Shown here piece by piece: positions 9,153 through 17,446 of a stretch of DNA of 64,000 nt (its first letter is position 1; each line of letters starts with the position of its first letter). The notes beneath the pieces were generated by a model, which searched no databases, had not been told where the DNA came from, and worked only from the letters and a program-made list of their open reading frames with translations. The DNA comes from Streptomyces sp. LBL. Lineage in GTDB: Bacteria > Actinomycetota > Actinomycetes > Streptomycetales > Streptomycetaceae. The position numbers and the translations under genes were made by a program. Location: the NCBI RefSeq assembly GCF_029893585.1, contig NZ_JARXYX010000001.1, positions 186,001 through 250,000 of the forward strand, given 5' to 3'.

Positions 9153-9248
9153 AGGGTGGCTGTGGGTTGTCTGTGCAGGGGACGTCATCGAGGCAACGAC
9201 CTGATCAAGCCACGCAGTGGTCCGATGACTAGGCGGACCGCGCCCGGG

Positions 9249-9261
9249 GGAAGCGCTTGCT
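9249..9261. promoter_or_regulatory. LacI-type operator (AAGCGCTT core) at start of oxidoreductase gene
   Basis: The palindromic core AAGCGCTT at 9251-9258 (context GGAAGCGCTTGC) overlaps the ribosome binding site of the Gfo/Idh/MocA gene that starts at 9262. LacI/GalR regulators of Streptomyces sugar genes recognise palindromes with a central GCGC. A second AAGCGCTT occurs at 24496-24503 before the sugar ABC operon, which suggests common control by a regulator outside the window. Confidence 0.5.
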
Positions 9262-10611
9262 ATGAGTCGAACCACCCGCCACCGTGCCGCCGTCGTCGGC
9301 ACCGGCCATCGCGCCCAGCTGTTCACCCGGGCCCTGGCCGAACGCCCCGACCACCTCGTCGCCGCCCTCTGTGATCCCAGCCCCACCCGGATGGCCTTCC
9401 ACAACGGCCTGTTGGCCGCGGCCGGCGAACCCGCCGCCGGCACCTGGGAGCCGGACCGTTTCGACGAAATGCTCGCCAAGGAGAACATCGACGAGGTCGT
9501 CGTCACCACCGTCGACGCCGAGCACGACCGCTACATCGTCCCCGCCCTGAAGGCCGGCTGCCGGGTGGTCACCGAGAAGCCGATGACCGTCGACGCGGAC
9601 CGCTGCGCCCGCATCCTGGACACGGTCCGCGACACCGGCAACTCCCTCGCCGTCGCCTTCAACTACCGCTTCAACCCCGTCCATGAAAAGGTCCGTGCCC
9701 TGCTCGCCGAGGGCGCGATCGGCGAGGTCCTGTCCGTGCACTTCGAGTGGCTGCTCGACGTCCGGCACGGCGCCGACTACTTCCGCCGCTGGCACCGCGA
9801 GAAACGCCACAGCGGCGGCCTCATGGTGCACAAGTCGAGCCACCACTTCGACCTCGTCAACTGGTGGCTCGCCGACGAGCCGCAGGAGGTCTTCGGCTAC
9901 GGGCGGCTCGGTTTCTACGGCCGTGCGGCGGGCGAACGCCACGGACTGCGCCGCGACTACGCCCGCGCCCATGGCACCGCCTCGGCGGCCGACGACCCCT
10001 TCGCGCTGGACCTCGCGGCCGACGACACCCTGCGCGCCCTCTACCTCGACGCCGAACAGGACGACGGCTACGTCCGTGACCGCAACGTCTTCGACGGCCC
10101 CGTCACCATCGAGGACGACATGGCCCTCCTGGTCCAGTACCGCGGCGGCGCGACCATGACATACCACCTCACCGCATACTCCCCGTGGGAGGGCTACCGG
10201 GTGATGTTCAACGGCAGCGCGGGCCGGCTGGAACTGGAGGTGGAGGAGAGCCGCTGGCAGCCGCCCCGCACCACGATCACCTCGGGCAGCGGCGCCCTGC
10301 ACGGTGACACGGCCGCCGAACATGCGGGCGGGGCCCGCCTCACCCACCGCCCGCTGTGGCAACCGCCGGTCGACGTCCCGCTGGTCACCGCGCACGAGGC
10401 GCACGGGGGCGGCGATCCACGCATGCTCGACGCGCTCTTCGGGCCGGTGGACCGGGAGCAGCAGGCCGACGCCGGTGCCGGAACCCATCCCACGGCCACC
10501 GAACGCGACGGCGCTCTCGCGCTGGCCGTCGGACTCGCGGCCAACCAGTGCTTCGGGTCGGGGCTGCCGGTGCGGGTGCGAACGCTGGTGCCCGGGGTGT
10601 GGGGGCCGTAG
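9262..10611 (+). CDS. Gfo/Idh/MocA family oxidoreductase
   Basis: The 449-residue enzyme is an NAD(P)-dependent oxidoreductase likely acting on a sugar or inositol-type substrate in the cytoplasm. The Rossmann loop AAVVGTGHRAQLF is at residues 8-20, and the catalytic-lysine motif VTEKPMTVD is near residue 105. It is longer than the family's usual 340-390 residues because of an insertion around residues 220-280 rich in Asp and Ala. The ATG at 9262 directly follows the Rossmann pattern and a GGGGGAAG ribosome binding site that is overlapped by an AAGCGCTT palindrome. It appears monocistronic. Confidence 0.9.
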   Translation: MSRTTRHRAAVVGTGHRAQLFTRALAERPDHLVAALCDPSPTRMAFHNGLLAAAGEPAAGTWEPDRFDEMLAKENIDEVVVTTVDAEHDRYIVPALKAGCRVVTEKPMTVDADRCARILDTVRDTGNSLAVAFNYRFNPVHEKVRALLAEGAIGEVLSVHFEWLLDVRHGADYFRRWHREKRHSGGLMVHKSSHHFDLVNWWLADEPQEVFGYGRLGFYGRAAGERHGLRRDYARAHGTASAADDPFALDLAADDTLRALYLDAEQDDGYVRDRNVFDGPVTIEDDMALLVQYRGGATMTYHLTAYSPWEGYRVMFNGSAGRLELEVEESRWQPPRTTITSGSGALHGDTAAEHAGGARLTHRPLWQPPVDVPLVTAHEAHGGGDPRMLDALFGPVDREQQADAGAGTHPTATERDGALALAVGLAANQCFGSGLPVRVRTLVPGVWGP

Positions 10612-10647
10612 GGGACGCGCTCGCCGGCGAGGCGGACGGGCGGTCCG

Positions 10648-11076
10648 TCAGCTCCAGGCGCGGTAGGGCTCGTCGAGCAACTGGAAGACCGGCTCGCCCC
10701 GGACCGGGTCCTTCACAGTGGACAGCCGCACCCGGTCGCCGCTGTGGATGCCGATGAGCGGGCCCATCACCCGGCCACGCACGACGAAGCCCTCCGCCAT
10801 CTCGATCAGCGACACGTTGCGCGCGGCGGGGGTGTTGCGGTGCACCACCGTGGAGTGGCGGACCGTCCCCGTGCCCTCGCTGCGCTCGGTCCGCAGCTCG
10901 CTGCCCTGACAGACCGGGCACAGCAGCCGGTGGTACATGGCGGTGCCGCACCAGGTGCAGCGCTGGAAATGGATGGCCTCCGCGTCCGCGCCGCGCAGTT
11001 CCGGCCTCCTGGGTTCCAGGAGGCCCGCCACGGAACCGGCTGACTGACGGGTAACGCTTGCTGAGGGGTGGTACAC
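10648..11076 (-). CDS. OB-fold/zinc-ribbon (DUF35) domain protein
   Basis: The 142-residue protein carries an N-terminal zinc ribbon with four Cys (CTWCGTAMYHRLLCPVC, about residues 39-55) followed by an OB fold, the architecture of DUF35 proteins. These usually partner thiolases or ketosynthase-like enzymes in acyl-CoA metabolism; no thiolase is adjacent here. The GTG at 11076 was chosen because AGGGAG lies nine bases upstream; a longer frame from 11181 would run through a promoter-like stretch. A near-palindromic site at 11176-11190, repeated before the neighbouring TetR gene, suggests that regulator controls it. Confidence 0.85.
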   Translation of the reverse strand: MYHPSASVTRQSAGSVAGLLEPRRPELRGADAEAIHFQRCTWCGTAMYHRLLCPVCQGSELRTERSEGTGTVRHSTVVHRNTPAARNVSLIEMAEGFVVRGRVMGPLIGIHSGDRVRLSTVKDPVRGEPVFQLLDEPYRAWS

Positions 11077-11175
11077 GCTGGTCAACTCCCTGCGCTCGGC
11101 CGGAATCCCGCGTGCCCGGGGTACCACGCACGCACGTGCCCGGTTCGCCGTGCCACCGCGCACGACCTCAGAGTA

Positions 11176-11190
11176 TGGCACTGAGTGTCA
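11176..11190. promoter_or_regulatory. Candidate TetR operator before the DUF35 gene
   Basis: The 15-bp near-palindrome TGGCACT-G-AGTGTCA matches its reverse complement except at one pair. On the minus strand it fills the 17-bp spacer between a -35-like TTTACG and a -10-like TACTCT, so a bound repressor would block RNA polymerase. The 12 bases GACACTCAGTGC are also found at 11998-12009 before the TetR gene itself. Confidence 0.6.
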
Positions 11191-11221
11191 CCCGTAAAGG
11201 CACTCCGTACCCTAAAATGCG

Positions 11222-11965
11222 TCAGTCCCGTCCCAGCGCGGTCTCGACCTCCTGGACCACCCGCCACAGCGGCGCCCCGCGCCGCGAGACGACCACCACC
11301 ACGTCCTCGGACTGCTCGCCCCGGGTCGCTCCCGGGGCCGCCACGAAGGTGGACTGGACGTACCCCAGGGCGTGGTCCACCATGGCGTTCGCGTCGCACA
11401 GCCCGTCCGAGCGCAGCCAGGACCGCAGCGCGTTGTTGTGGGCCGCGACCACAGCGGCGGCGATCACGTCGGCCTGCAGGGTCCCGTCGGGCCGGCCCGC
11501 GAACCGTGCCCGCAGATACTCGGCGAGGGCCCGCTCGTAGCGCCACACCACGGACAGTTCGTACGCGCGCAGGCCCGGCACCTTCTTGGTCAGGCGGTAG
11601 CGCTGGACGGAGAACGTCGGGTTCTCGGCGTACATCCTCAGCACCAGTCGGGCCGCGTCACAGACCCGCTCCACGGGTTCCTCCGTGCCGTCGCCGGTGG
11701 CCAGGAAGTCCGTCATGTCGGCCAGGCAGCGCTCGTGGTCGGGGAAGACCACGTCCTCCTTGGAGGGGAAGTAGCGGAAGAAGGACCGGCGTCCGACGCC
11801 GGCGAGCGCCACGACGTCGTCGACGGTGGTCTGTTCGTACCCCCGCTCCAGGAACAGCTGGAAGGCCGCCGCCACGAGTGCGTCCCGCATGGGCGGCTTC
11901 GCGGACGCCGCGCCGGCCTTCCTCGCCTTCTCGCCGCGACCGCGAGCCGCACTGCTGGAACTCAT
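11222..11965 (-). CDS. TetR family transcriptional regulator
   Basis: This 247-residue one-component regulator has the TetR helix-turn-helix at about residues 30-75 (TTVDDVVALAGVGRRSFFRY is the recognition part). The C-terminal ligand domain is divergent and ends in an unusual extension with VVVVVSRRGAPLWRVVQEVE. The ATG at 11965 is preferred because upstream codons are not TetR-like. A site sharing 12 bases with the operator of the downstream DUF35 gene lies just before its start, so autoregulation plus control of the DUF35 gene is likely. The ligand is unknown; an acyl-CoA would fit the DUF35 partner. Confidence 0.9.
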   Translation of the reverse strand: MSSSSAARGRGEKARKAGAASAKPPMRDALVAAAFQLFLERGYEQTTVDDVVALAGVGRRSFFRYFPSKEDVVFPDHERCLADMTDFLATGDGTEEPVERVCDAARLVLRMYAENPTFSVQRYRLTKKVPGLRAYELSVVWRYERALAEYLRARFAGRPDGTLQADVIAAAVVAAHNNALRSWLRSDGLCDANAMVDHALGYVQSTFVAAPGATRGEQSEDVVVVVSRRGAPLWRVVQEVETALGRD

Positions 11966-11996
11966 GGACGGGAACGTAGCACCTGGTCGGGGCGTA

Positions 11997-12011
11997 TGAC
12001 ACTCAGTGCAG
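11997..12011. promoter_or_regulatory. Candidate TetR autoregulatory operator
   Basis: TGACACT-C-AGTGCAG at 11997-12011 shares the 12-mer GACACTCAGTGC with the site at 11176-11190 (opposite orientation). The right half is degenerate compared with the other copy. It lies 32 bases upstream of the TetR start codon. Confidence 0.5.
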
Positions 12012-12159
12012 TGCATGGAGGGAACCGAGTGCTTTGTGTCGAACCGGCTGCGACTGTGGGACGACCGGAGTGAGGTCCGCTGAACTCCTCGCCCGGCCGG
12101 CGCGTATCCCTCTCCGGGAGAGCCGGAGGCCCCTGCGCAGGGGACGGAAGGAGACCAGC

Positions 12160-12921
12160 ATGCCGACACCGCCCGACGAGGACGCGCCTGAGGACAGGCA
12201 ACCCCTCGAACCGATCCGTGTGCTGCGCCCGCGCCGCACCGACGCCCTCGCCGAGCTGATCAGGGAGTATCGGGAGCAGACCGGCCAGTACGACTACCGG
12301 GAGCAGAGCGGCCGGTACGACTACCGGGAGCAGAGCGGCCGGTACGAGCCGGTGGCGATGCCCGTAGTGCGGCCGCACGCCGAGGAGGAGACGCAGGAGA
12401 CGGCGCCCGTCTCCGACGAGCGCCGGCCCCTGGCCCCGGCCCCGGCCCAAGTTCCAGCCCCACCTCCGGTTGCTCTCCGCGGCAGGCCGTACGGACTGCG
12501 CCGCATGGCCGTCGTGGGAGCCGTGACCGCTGCAGCAGTGGTCGGCTTCGCGGGTGCGTTCCTGCTGCCCGGCCGGAGCGACGCGACCGCCGATCCGGCT
12601 CCCGCCCCGCCCGCGCCCACCTCGGCCGAGCCGGCCCCGGCGGCCCCGGCCACCCCGGGCGTCTCGGCCGGCCCCGCCGACCCCGACGGCCCCGGCACCC
12701 TGCGGGAAGGAGCCAGCGGCCCCGAGGTGAGCGACCTCCAGCAACGCCTGCTGCGCATCCCGAACGTGTACGACCACGGCTCCACCAGCGGCCGTTACGA
12801 CACGACCCTGACCGAGGCGGTGGCCCGCTTCCAGCTCTGGTACGGCATCCGCGGCGACGAGACCGGTGTCTACGGCGACGACACCCGGCTCGATCTGGAG
12901 TCCCGTACGGCCGCGGGATGA
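12160..12921 (+). CDS. Membrane-anchored peptidoglycan-binding domain protein
   Basis: The 253-residue protein has a cytoplasmic N-terminal region, one membrane helix (AVVGAVTAAAVVGFAGAFLL, about residues 112-131), a long Pro/Ala linker and a C-terminal PG_binding_1 domain (LREGASGPEVSDLQQRLLRI onward, about residues 180-250). It should span the membrane and touch the cell wall. The cytoplasmic part contains three tandem nine-residue units YREQ(S/T)G(R/Q)YD. The ATG at 12160 follows a strong GGAAGGAG; the frame upstream is not protein-like. The tail faces the SpoIIE phosphatase gene. Confidence 0.85.
   Translation: MPTPPDEDAPEDRQPLEPIRVLRPRRTDALAELIREYREQTGQYDYREQSGRYDYREQSGRYEPVAMPVVRPHAEEETQETAPVSDERRPLAPAPAQVPAPPPVALRGRPYGLRRMAVVGAVTAAAVVGFAGAFLLPGRSDATADPAPAPPAPTSAEPAPAAPATPGVSAGPADPDGPGTLREGASGPEVSDLQQRLLRIPNVYDHGSTSGRYDTTLTEAVARFQLWYGIRGDETGVYGDDTRLDLESRTAAG
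12268..12348 (+). repeat. Three tandem 27-bp coding repeats
   Basis: Three in-frame copies of a 27-bp unit encode YREQTGQYD, YREQSGRYD and YREQSGRYE. The second and third copies are nearly identical at nucleotide level, pointing to recent duplication. They lie in the cytoplasmic part of the peptidoglycan-binding protein. Confidence 0.95.
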
Positions 12922-12941
12922 CACCGAGCCGTTTCCCTCCC

Positions 12942-13002
12942 GGGGTGATCTCGGGGTGATTTCTCTGCGGAATTCCGCCCTCCAATAATTCGGGATCACC
13001 CC
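12942..13002. terminator. Nested inverted repeats between convergent genes
   Basis: GGGGTGATC at 12942-12950 pairs with GATCACCCC at 12994-13002, and a perfect 12-bp palindrome GCGGAATTCCGC at 12967-12978 sits between them. The position between two convergent stop codons fits a bidirectional terminator. Confidence 0.6.
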
Positions 13003-13022
13003 GGGATCGCCCTGCGGCGCCG

Positions 13023-15509
13023 TCACTCCGCCTCGTGGGGGACCTGGATGTCGACGACACAGACGTCGTCCCGCCGCTCCTCCTCCAGCAACGTGGCGAG
13101 CAGCGGTCCCAGCGAACCGGGAGTGTCCGTGCCGTGGGCCACGACGGCCTCGGCGAGCCGTTCCAGCCCCAGATCGATGCCCTCCGTGGGACGTTCCACC
13201 AGCCCGTCCGTGTACAGGAGGAGCCGATCGCCCGGCTCCAGGCGGCACTCCGCCTCCTCGTAGACCGGTGTGGCAGTCGCCCCGAGCAGCATCCCGTGCG
13301 GGCGGCCGAGGAAGCGCACCTCGCCGTCGCGCAGCAGCAACGGCGGCGGATGGCCGGCCTGCGCCCACACCAGGCGGCGTTCGTCGGCGGTGTAGCGGGC
13401 CAGCACCATGGTCGCGGTGCCGTGCGAGCCCTGGGAGTGCAGCAGCAGGGTGTTGAGCCGGGCCAGTGCGCCGGTCAGCGAAGATCCGGTAACCACCATG
13501 CCCTTGGCGGTGAAGCGCAGCTGGGCCATCGTGGCGACGGCGTCGATGCCGTGACCGGCGACGTCGCCGACCACGAACAGGGCGTCGCCGTCGGGCAGTT
13601 CGATGGCGCTGAACCAGTCTCCGCCGACGTGCAGCCCCGACTGGGCGGGCAGATAGGCGATCTCGACCCGCAGCCCGGCCAGCCGCACCGGGCGGGTGGG
13701 CAGCGGCAGCAGCGCGTGCTGCAACCGGGCGGCCAGGGTCCGCTCGGCGCGCAGCACCCCGTGCTGGGCGAGGATCTCCTGCTCGCTCTCCACCAGGGCG
13801 AGCTCCACGCTGCGCAGGGCGGTGAGGTCCTGGACGAAGCCGTGCACCTCGACGGGTGTGCCGTCGACGTCCGACACCGCCTCGGCGACGGCCCGCAGAT
13901 GGCGGATCCCACCGCCCGCCCGGATCCGGAACGACACGTCGAACGGCCGCCCCGTGCACACGAGTTCCCCGATCGCCCGGGCCAGCGGCGGGGCGTCGTC
14001 GGGCAGTGCGCGGTCCGGCAGGTCAGTGAGGGGGATGGGGCCGTCGGCCGGGTCGCGGTCGAAGATGGCGAAGACCTGGGAGGACCAGGAGTCCTCGGGG
14101 GAGACCAGATTCCAGTTCGCCCAGCCGAGATTGCCCAGCCGCTGCACGTCCGACAGCCGCTGCTCCTGCCGGACCGAGGAGTCGCGCCGGATCCAGGCGA
14201 CGACCAGTCCGTCGCCCAGCCGGGCCGCCCGGATCGAGTACTCGGAGACGCCCGTGGCGCCGCCCACGACCTCCTCGTGGGCGAACGGCTCGCCCTCGTA
14301 GGGCTTTCCGGTGGTCAGGGCGTTCAGGCAGCCCTGCCACAGCTGCTCGCCGGCCATGCTGGGGAAGCACTCCAGGATCCGGTGGCCGACCAGCTCACCG
14401 CCCGCCCGGCCGACGATGTCGACCGCGTCCGCCGTCGCGGCGTCGATGCGGTAGTCCTCGACCTCCCCGGATCGCGTCCGCAGCGGCGTCAGCAGCATCG
14501 CCGCTCCTGGCAGCGAACCGAACACGGTCTGCGCGGCGTCGGCGGCACGTACGGCGTCCTCGTTCTGCGGGGTGCCGAACGCGCGCAGCCGTTCGGCGCA
14601 CAGCCGGGCCACCGCCCGCAGCAGCCGTCGCACCGGCGGACTGAACGGACCGCCCCGGTCCCGCAGGACGCCGATGCAGACGTCGGCGGCGTCCCCGGCC
14701 GGCACCGGCAGCCAGACACGGGAGCGCCAGCGCTCGGGTGGATTCCCGATGAGCAGATACCGGTCCCGGTCCGCGTCGATGTCCTCCAGCCAGCGCGGCT
14801 GCCCCGCCCGCAGGGCGGCCAGCGCGGCGATCCCGGACAGGGGTGGCACGTGGCACCACTGGGTGGCCAGGGTGTCGTCGATGCCCGCGTGCCCGGCCAG
14901 TCGGAGCTCGCCGGCGGGCAGTCGCCGGTAGATCATGACCGAGTCGGCCTCCACGGCCGGCGCGAGATGCTCCAGCAGGCACCGGGCGAGTTCCTGCGGG
15001 TTGTCGACCCGGACCAGGGCCTCACCGAGGCGGCCCAGGACGGCGAAGGCATCGTCCTCCGTGTCGGCGGTGCCGGTGCCGGTGCCGACACCGATATCCG
15101 TCCGGTTCCGGGTGGCCGGGACACCGTGCCCGGTGGCGCCGGACGAGCCGTCGCCGGACGTGCCGTCGCCGGGGACGGCGGCGACGGCACGGAAGCCGTC
15201 CTGCGAGGCGGCACGCAGCGGGGGCACCGGGCCGCCGAGGGTGATCCAGCACTCCTCCAGCAGCGTGCGGTCCGCGGCCTTCGCCCGCCGCAGCAGCTCC
15301 TCGCCGGCCTCGTCCGCGGTGCACGCGGTCAGCGCCATCAGCACACCCTTGGCCCGCTCCAGGACGGCCGCCGACGCGACCTGGTCCCGCAGCCGGTCCA
15401 TCTCCGCACGTTGCCGGGCCACCACCTTGGCCAGCGCGGCCTTGTCGGGCGCGGCGCCGTGCTCGGCGGTGCCGGCGGGCTCGCTCGTCACGTGTTGAGC
15501 ATTGCACAT
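13023..15509 (-). CDS. ANTAR/GAF/PAS/SpoIIE-type PP2C phosphatase
   Basis: The 828-residue protein has an ANTAR RNA-binding-like domain near residues 45-85 (LERAKGVLMALTACTADEAG), a GAF sensor domain around 165-310, one or two PAS-like regions around 330-590, and a C-terminal SpoIIE PP2C phosphatase domain around 610-825 with metal-binding signatures GGDWFSAIELPDGD and VGDVAGHGIDAVAT. Proteins of this kind dephosphorylate anti-anti-sigma factors and so switch stress sigma factors. It is cytoplasmic with no membrane segment. The start at 15509 is a choice among several in-frame ATG/GTG codons without a strong ribosome binding site. No partner anti-sigma gene is adjacent. Confidence 0.88.
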   Translation of the reverse strand: MCNAQHVTSEPAGTAEHGAAPDKAALAKVVARQRAEMDRLRDQVASAAVLERAKGVLMALTACTADEAGEELLRRAKAADRTLLEECWITLGGPVPPLRAASQDGFRAVAAVPGDGTSGDGSSGATGHGVPATRNRTDIGVGTGTGTADTEDDAFAVLGRLGEALVRVDNPQELARCLLEHLAPAVEADSVMIYRRLPAGELRLAGHAGIDDTLATQWCHVPPLSGIAALAALRAGQPRWLEDIDADRDRYLLIGNPPERWRSRVWLPVPAGDAADVCIGVLRDRGGPFSPPVRRLLRAVARLCAERLRAFGTPQNEDAVRAADAAQTVFGSLPGAAMLLTPLRTRSGEVEDYRIDAATADAVDIVGRAGGELVGHRILECFPSMAGEQLWQGCLNALTTGKPYEGEPFAHEEVVGGATGVSEYSIRAARLGDGLVVAWIRRDSSVRQEQRLSDVQRLGNLGWANWNLVSPEDSWSSQVFAIFDRDPADGPIPLTDLPDRALPDDAPPLARAIGELVCTGRPFDVSFRIRAGGGIRHLRAVAEAVSDVDGTPVEVHGFVQDLTALRSVELALVESEQEILAQHGVLRAERTLAARLQHALLPLPTRPVRLAGLRVEIAYLPAQSGLHVGGDWFSAIELPDGDALFVVGDVAGHGIDAVATMAQLRFTAKGMVVTGSSLTGALARLNTLLLHSQGSHGTATMVLARYTADERRLVWAQAGHPPPLLLRDGEVRFLGRPHGMLLGATATPVYEEAECRLEPGDRLLLYTDGLVERPTEGIDLGLERLAEAVVAHGTDTPGSLGPLLATLLEEERRDDVCVVDIQVPHEAE

Positions 15510-15707
15510 CGGACGCGCTTCATCGCGGGCGTGTGTTCGCGGACCACGCGCACGTCGATGGAGACGGGCGCCCCGGGCCCCGCCCGGCCCGTTCACCCGC
15601 CCGTCCAGGCGGCCTTCAGCGGTCCGTCGGCGAGTACAGCCACAGCCGCAGCAGGCGGCTGAGCGACGGCATCACCAGGTAGGTCAGTACAGGCAGAGTC
15701 CCGGCTG

Positions 15708-16088
15708 TCAGCGGCCGTGGCCGCGGTCGACCAGGGCCTGGCTGACCGCACGGACGCTGCGCGCGATGTGCTGCAGTTGCAGGACCTCCGCCGCGTACAG
15801 CTTGATCGTGTGCTCGATGACCGACTCCGGCAGCCCCAGCCCGGGCAGATCGGCCCGGGCCGTCTGCAGCGCGGTGCGGGCGACACGGACCTCGTGCTGG
15901 ACCTGGATCTGCGCGTGCCGGGCGAGCAGCACGGGGTGGCGGATCAGCGCCGGGTAGCTGGCGTAACGCGCCGGAACCAGCCCGCGCAGCCACTTGGCCG
16001 CCGAGCGTTCCCAGTCGTAGCTGCCGGGCGTCTTGACCTGGCACGGCCAGTCCGGGCTGAGGCGCGTCGTCGTCAGGGGCATGGTCAT
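15708..16088 (-). CDS. Hypothetical protein (126 aa)
   Basis: This 126-residue soluble protein starts MTMPLTTTRLSPDWPCQVK and is mainly helical in its second half (SVIEHTIKLYAAEVLQLQHI). I do not recognise a named family, although its composition and codon use are those of a real Streptomyces gene. The ATG at 16088, preceded by GGAAG, was preferred over the long upstream open frame, which is not protein-like. Its probable promoter is an unusual AT-rich patch about 200 bases upstream with a perfect 18-bp palindrome. Confidence 0.65.
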   Translation of the reverse strand: MTMPLTTTRLSPDWPCQVKTPGSYDWERSAAKWLRGLVPARYASYPALIRHPVLLARHAQIQVQHEVRVARTALQTARADLPGLGLPESVIEHTIKLYAAEVLQLQHIARSVRAVSQALVDRGHGR

Positions 16089-16431
16089 CGCTTCCGGGTG
16101 TGCGGCGTCGTGGAACGTGGTCCGAGGAGGTGGCGGCGGCCCCGGACCAGGGGATGACCGGGGCCGCCACGGGCGCTCGCGCAGGCGATGCCCGGCCGAA
16201 CACTCCGGCGCCGACGCGGGTAGGAGACGGCGACAGTGGGTGTCCGCGGGTGTGGAAGGTGTCCCGGTGCGGCCCGGGGCGCGATCCCGTGAGCAGTATT
16301 TATATATGCCGTCCCGTTTGCAAGGAGCATGAAAACATTCATGCACGATATGGGGCGGAGGATCCCACTGTGTCCTGATGTGCGAGGGAGTGAGATCAGC
16401 CCGGGAACGGGATCGGTCCGGGGCGGTGGGA
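16089..16431. promoter_or_regulatory. Intergenic region with AT-rich patch and perfect palindrome
   Basis: Most of this 343-base gap holds no gene. Around 16288-16345 it becomes AT-rich, with TATTTATATATG at about 16297 and the perfect inverted repeat GCATGAA-AACA-TTCATGC at 16327-16344. On the minus strand a TTGCAA box followed by a TATAAATACT stretch could drive the 126-aa gene at 16088. The palindrome lies just upstream of that, as an operator would. A plus-strand frame from 16329 was judged spurious. Confidence 0.5.
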
Positions 16432-17379
16432 TCAGTCCCGGAGGAAGAACTGATGCTGGTCGGAGATGTGCTCGTACTCCTCCAGCCGCGCCTGGGTGCG
16501 TTCCGGATCGGCGTCGGTCATGGCCTGGAGCAGCGCGGCTGCCATCACGCCGGGGGCGGCGTAGGAGTCGAAGACCAGACGGGAACCGGTGCCGGTGGCG
16601 AACACGGCGTCCGCCTCGTCGGCCACGGGTCCGAGCGCCAGGTCGGTGATCAGCGCGACCCTCAACCCGGCGCTGCGGGCGACCCGTACGGCGGTGAGGG
16701 TCTCCTGGGCGTGCCGGGGCATGGAGAACGCCAGCACCCAGGTACCGCCGGCCTCCCGTGACTGCAGCAGCGCGTCGTAGGCGACGCTGCCGCCCCGCGT
16801 CACCAGCCGTACGTCGGGATGGACCCGGCGTGCCGCGTACGCGAAGTACTCCGCCAGGGACGCCGAGATGCGCAGGCCCAGGATGGTCAGCGGGGTCGAC
16901 CGGGACAACTTACGGCCGACACCGATCACCTGGTCGGGATCGGCGAAGTCCCGGCGCAGGTTCTCCAGGTGCTCGATCTCGGCGTCGACGGCCGCCTGGA
17001 GCTCGTTGCTCCCGTTCTCCTCCGCCGCCGTGGGGCCGCCGGCGAGGGCGCCGAGCGCGATCGACTGGAGCTTCTCCCGCAGCGAGGGGTAACCGTTGAA
17101 ACCCACCGCCGCCGCGAACCGTGTCACGGAGGGCTGGCTGACGCCGACGCGCTCCGCGAGATCGGTGATCGACAAGAAGGCCGCCTCGGTGATGTGCTCG
17201 ATCAGGTACTGGGCGATGCGCCGCTGCCCCGGGGACAGCCGGGGCCGGTCGAAGAGTGCCCTCAGCTGGGACGTCGGGGAGGCCTCCGTCTCCGGCGCGG
17301 TCCTGCCCGAGGTGATCGAGGTTGCCTGTGCACGTGCCTGCTGCGGCGATGGCACCGGTGTGCCTCCTTTGTCTCCCAC
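16432..17379 (-). CDS. MurR/RpiR family transcriptional regulator
   Basis: The 315-residue regulator combines an N-terminal RpiR helix-turn-helix (LAERVGVSQPSVTRFAAAVG, about residues 70-90) with a C-terminal SIS sugar-isomerase-like domain (about 140-290) that binds phosphosugars. Such proteins control catabolism of sugars, amino sugars or muropeptides. A 50-residue low-complexity N terminus precedes the HTH. It is divergent from the DDFK-repeat/DUF3662 pair. No sugar catabolic gene is immediately adjacent, so its target is unclear. Confidence 0.92.
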   Translation of the reverse strand: MGDKGGTPVPSPQQARAQATSITSGRTAPETEASPTSQLRALFDRPRLSPGQRRIAQYLIEHITEAAFLSITDLAERVGVSQPSVTRFAAAVGFNGYPSLREKLQSIALGALAGGPTAAEENGSNELQAAVDAEIEHLENLRRDFADPDQVIGVGRKLSRSTPLTILGLRISASLAEYFAYAARRVHPDVRLVTRGGSVAYDALLQSREAGGTWVLAFSMPRHAQETLTAVRVARSAGLRVALITDLALGPVADEADAVFATGTGSRLVFDSYAAPGVMAAALLQAMTDADPERTQARLEEYEHISDQHQFFLRD

Positions 17380-17446
17380 AGAAACTCAACATAGCTGACC
17401 GGCCCCGGTGACCAGGGCTTGTGCGACGTCATCCGGCCGTCGGCGA

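Noticed and set aside
16329..16649. A 106-codon plus-strand frame beginning MKTFMHDMGRRIP
   Set aside because: The ribosome binding site is only one base from the ATG, the sequence becomes Arg/Pro-rich and most of it lies antisense to the RpiR gene.
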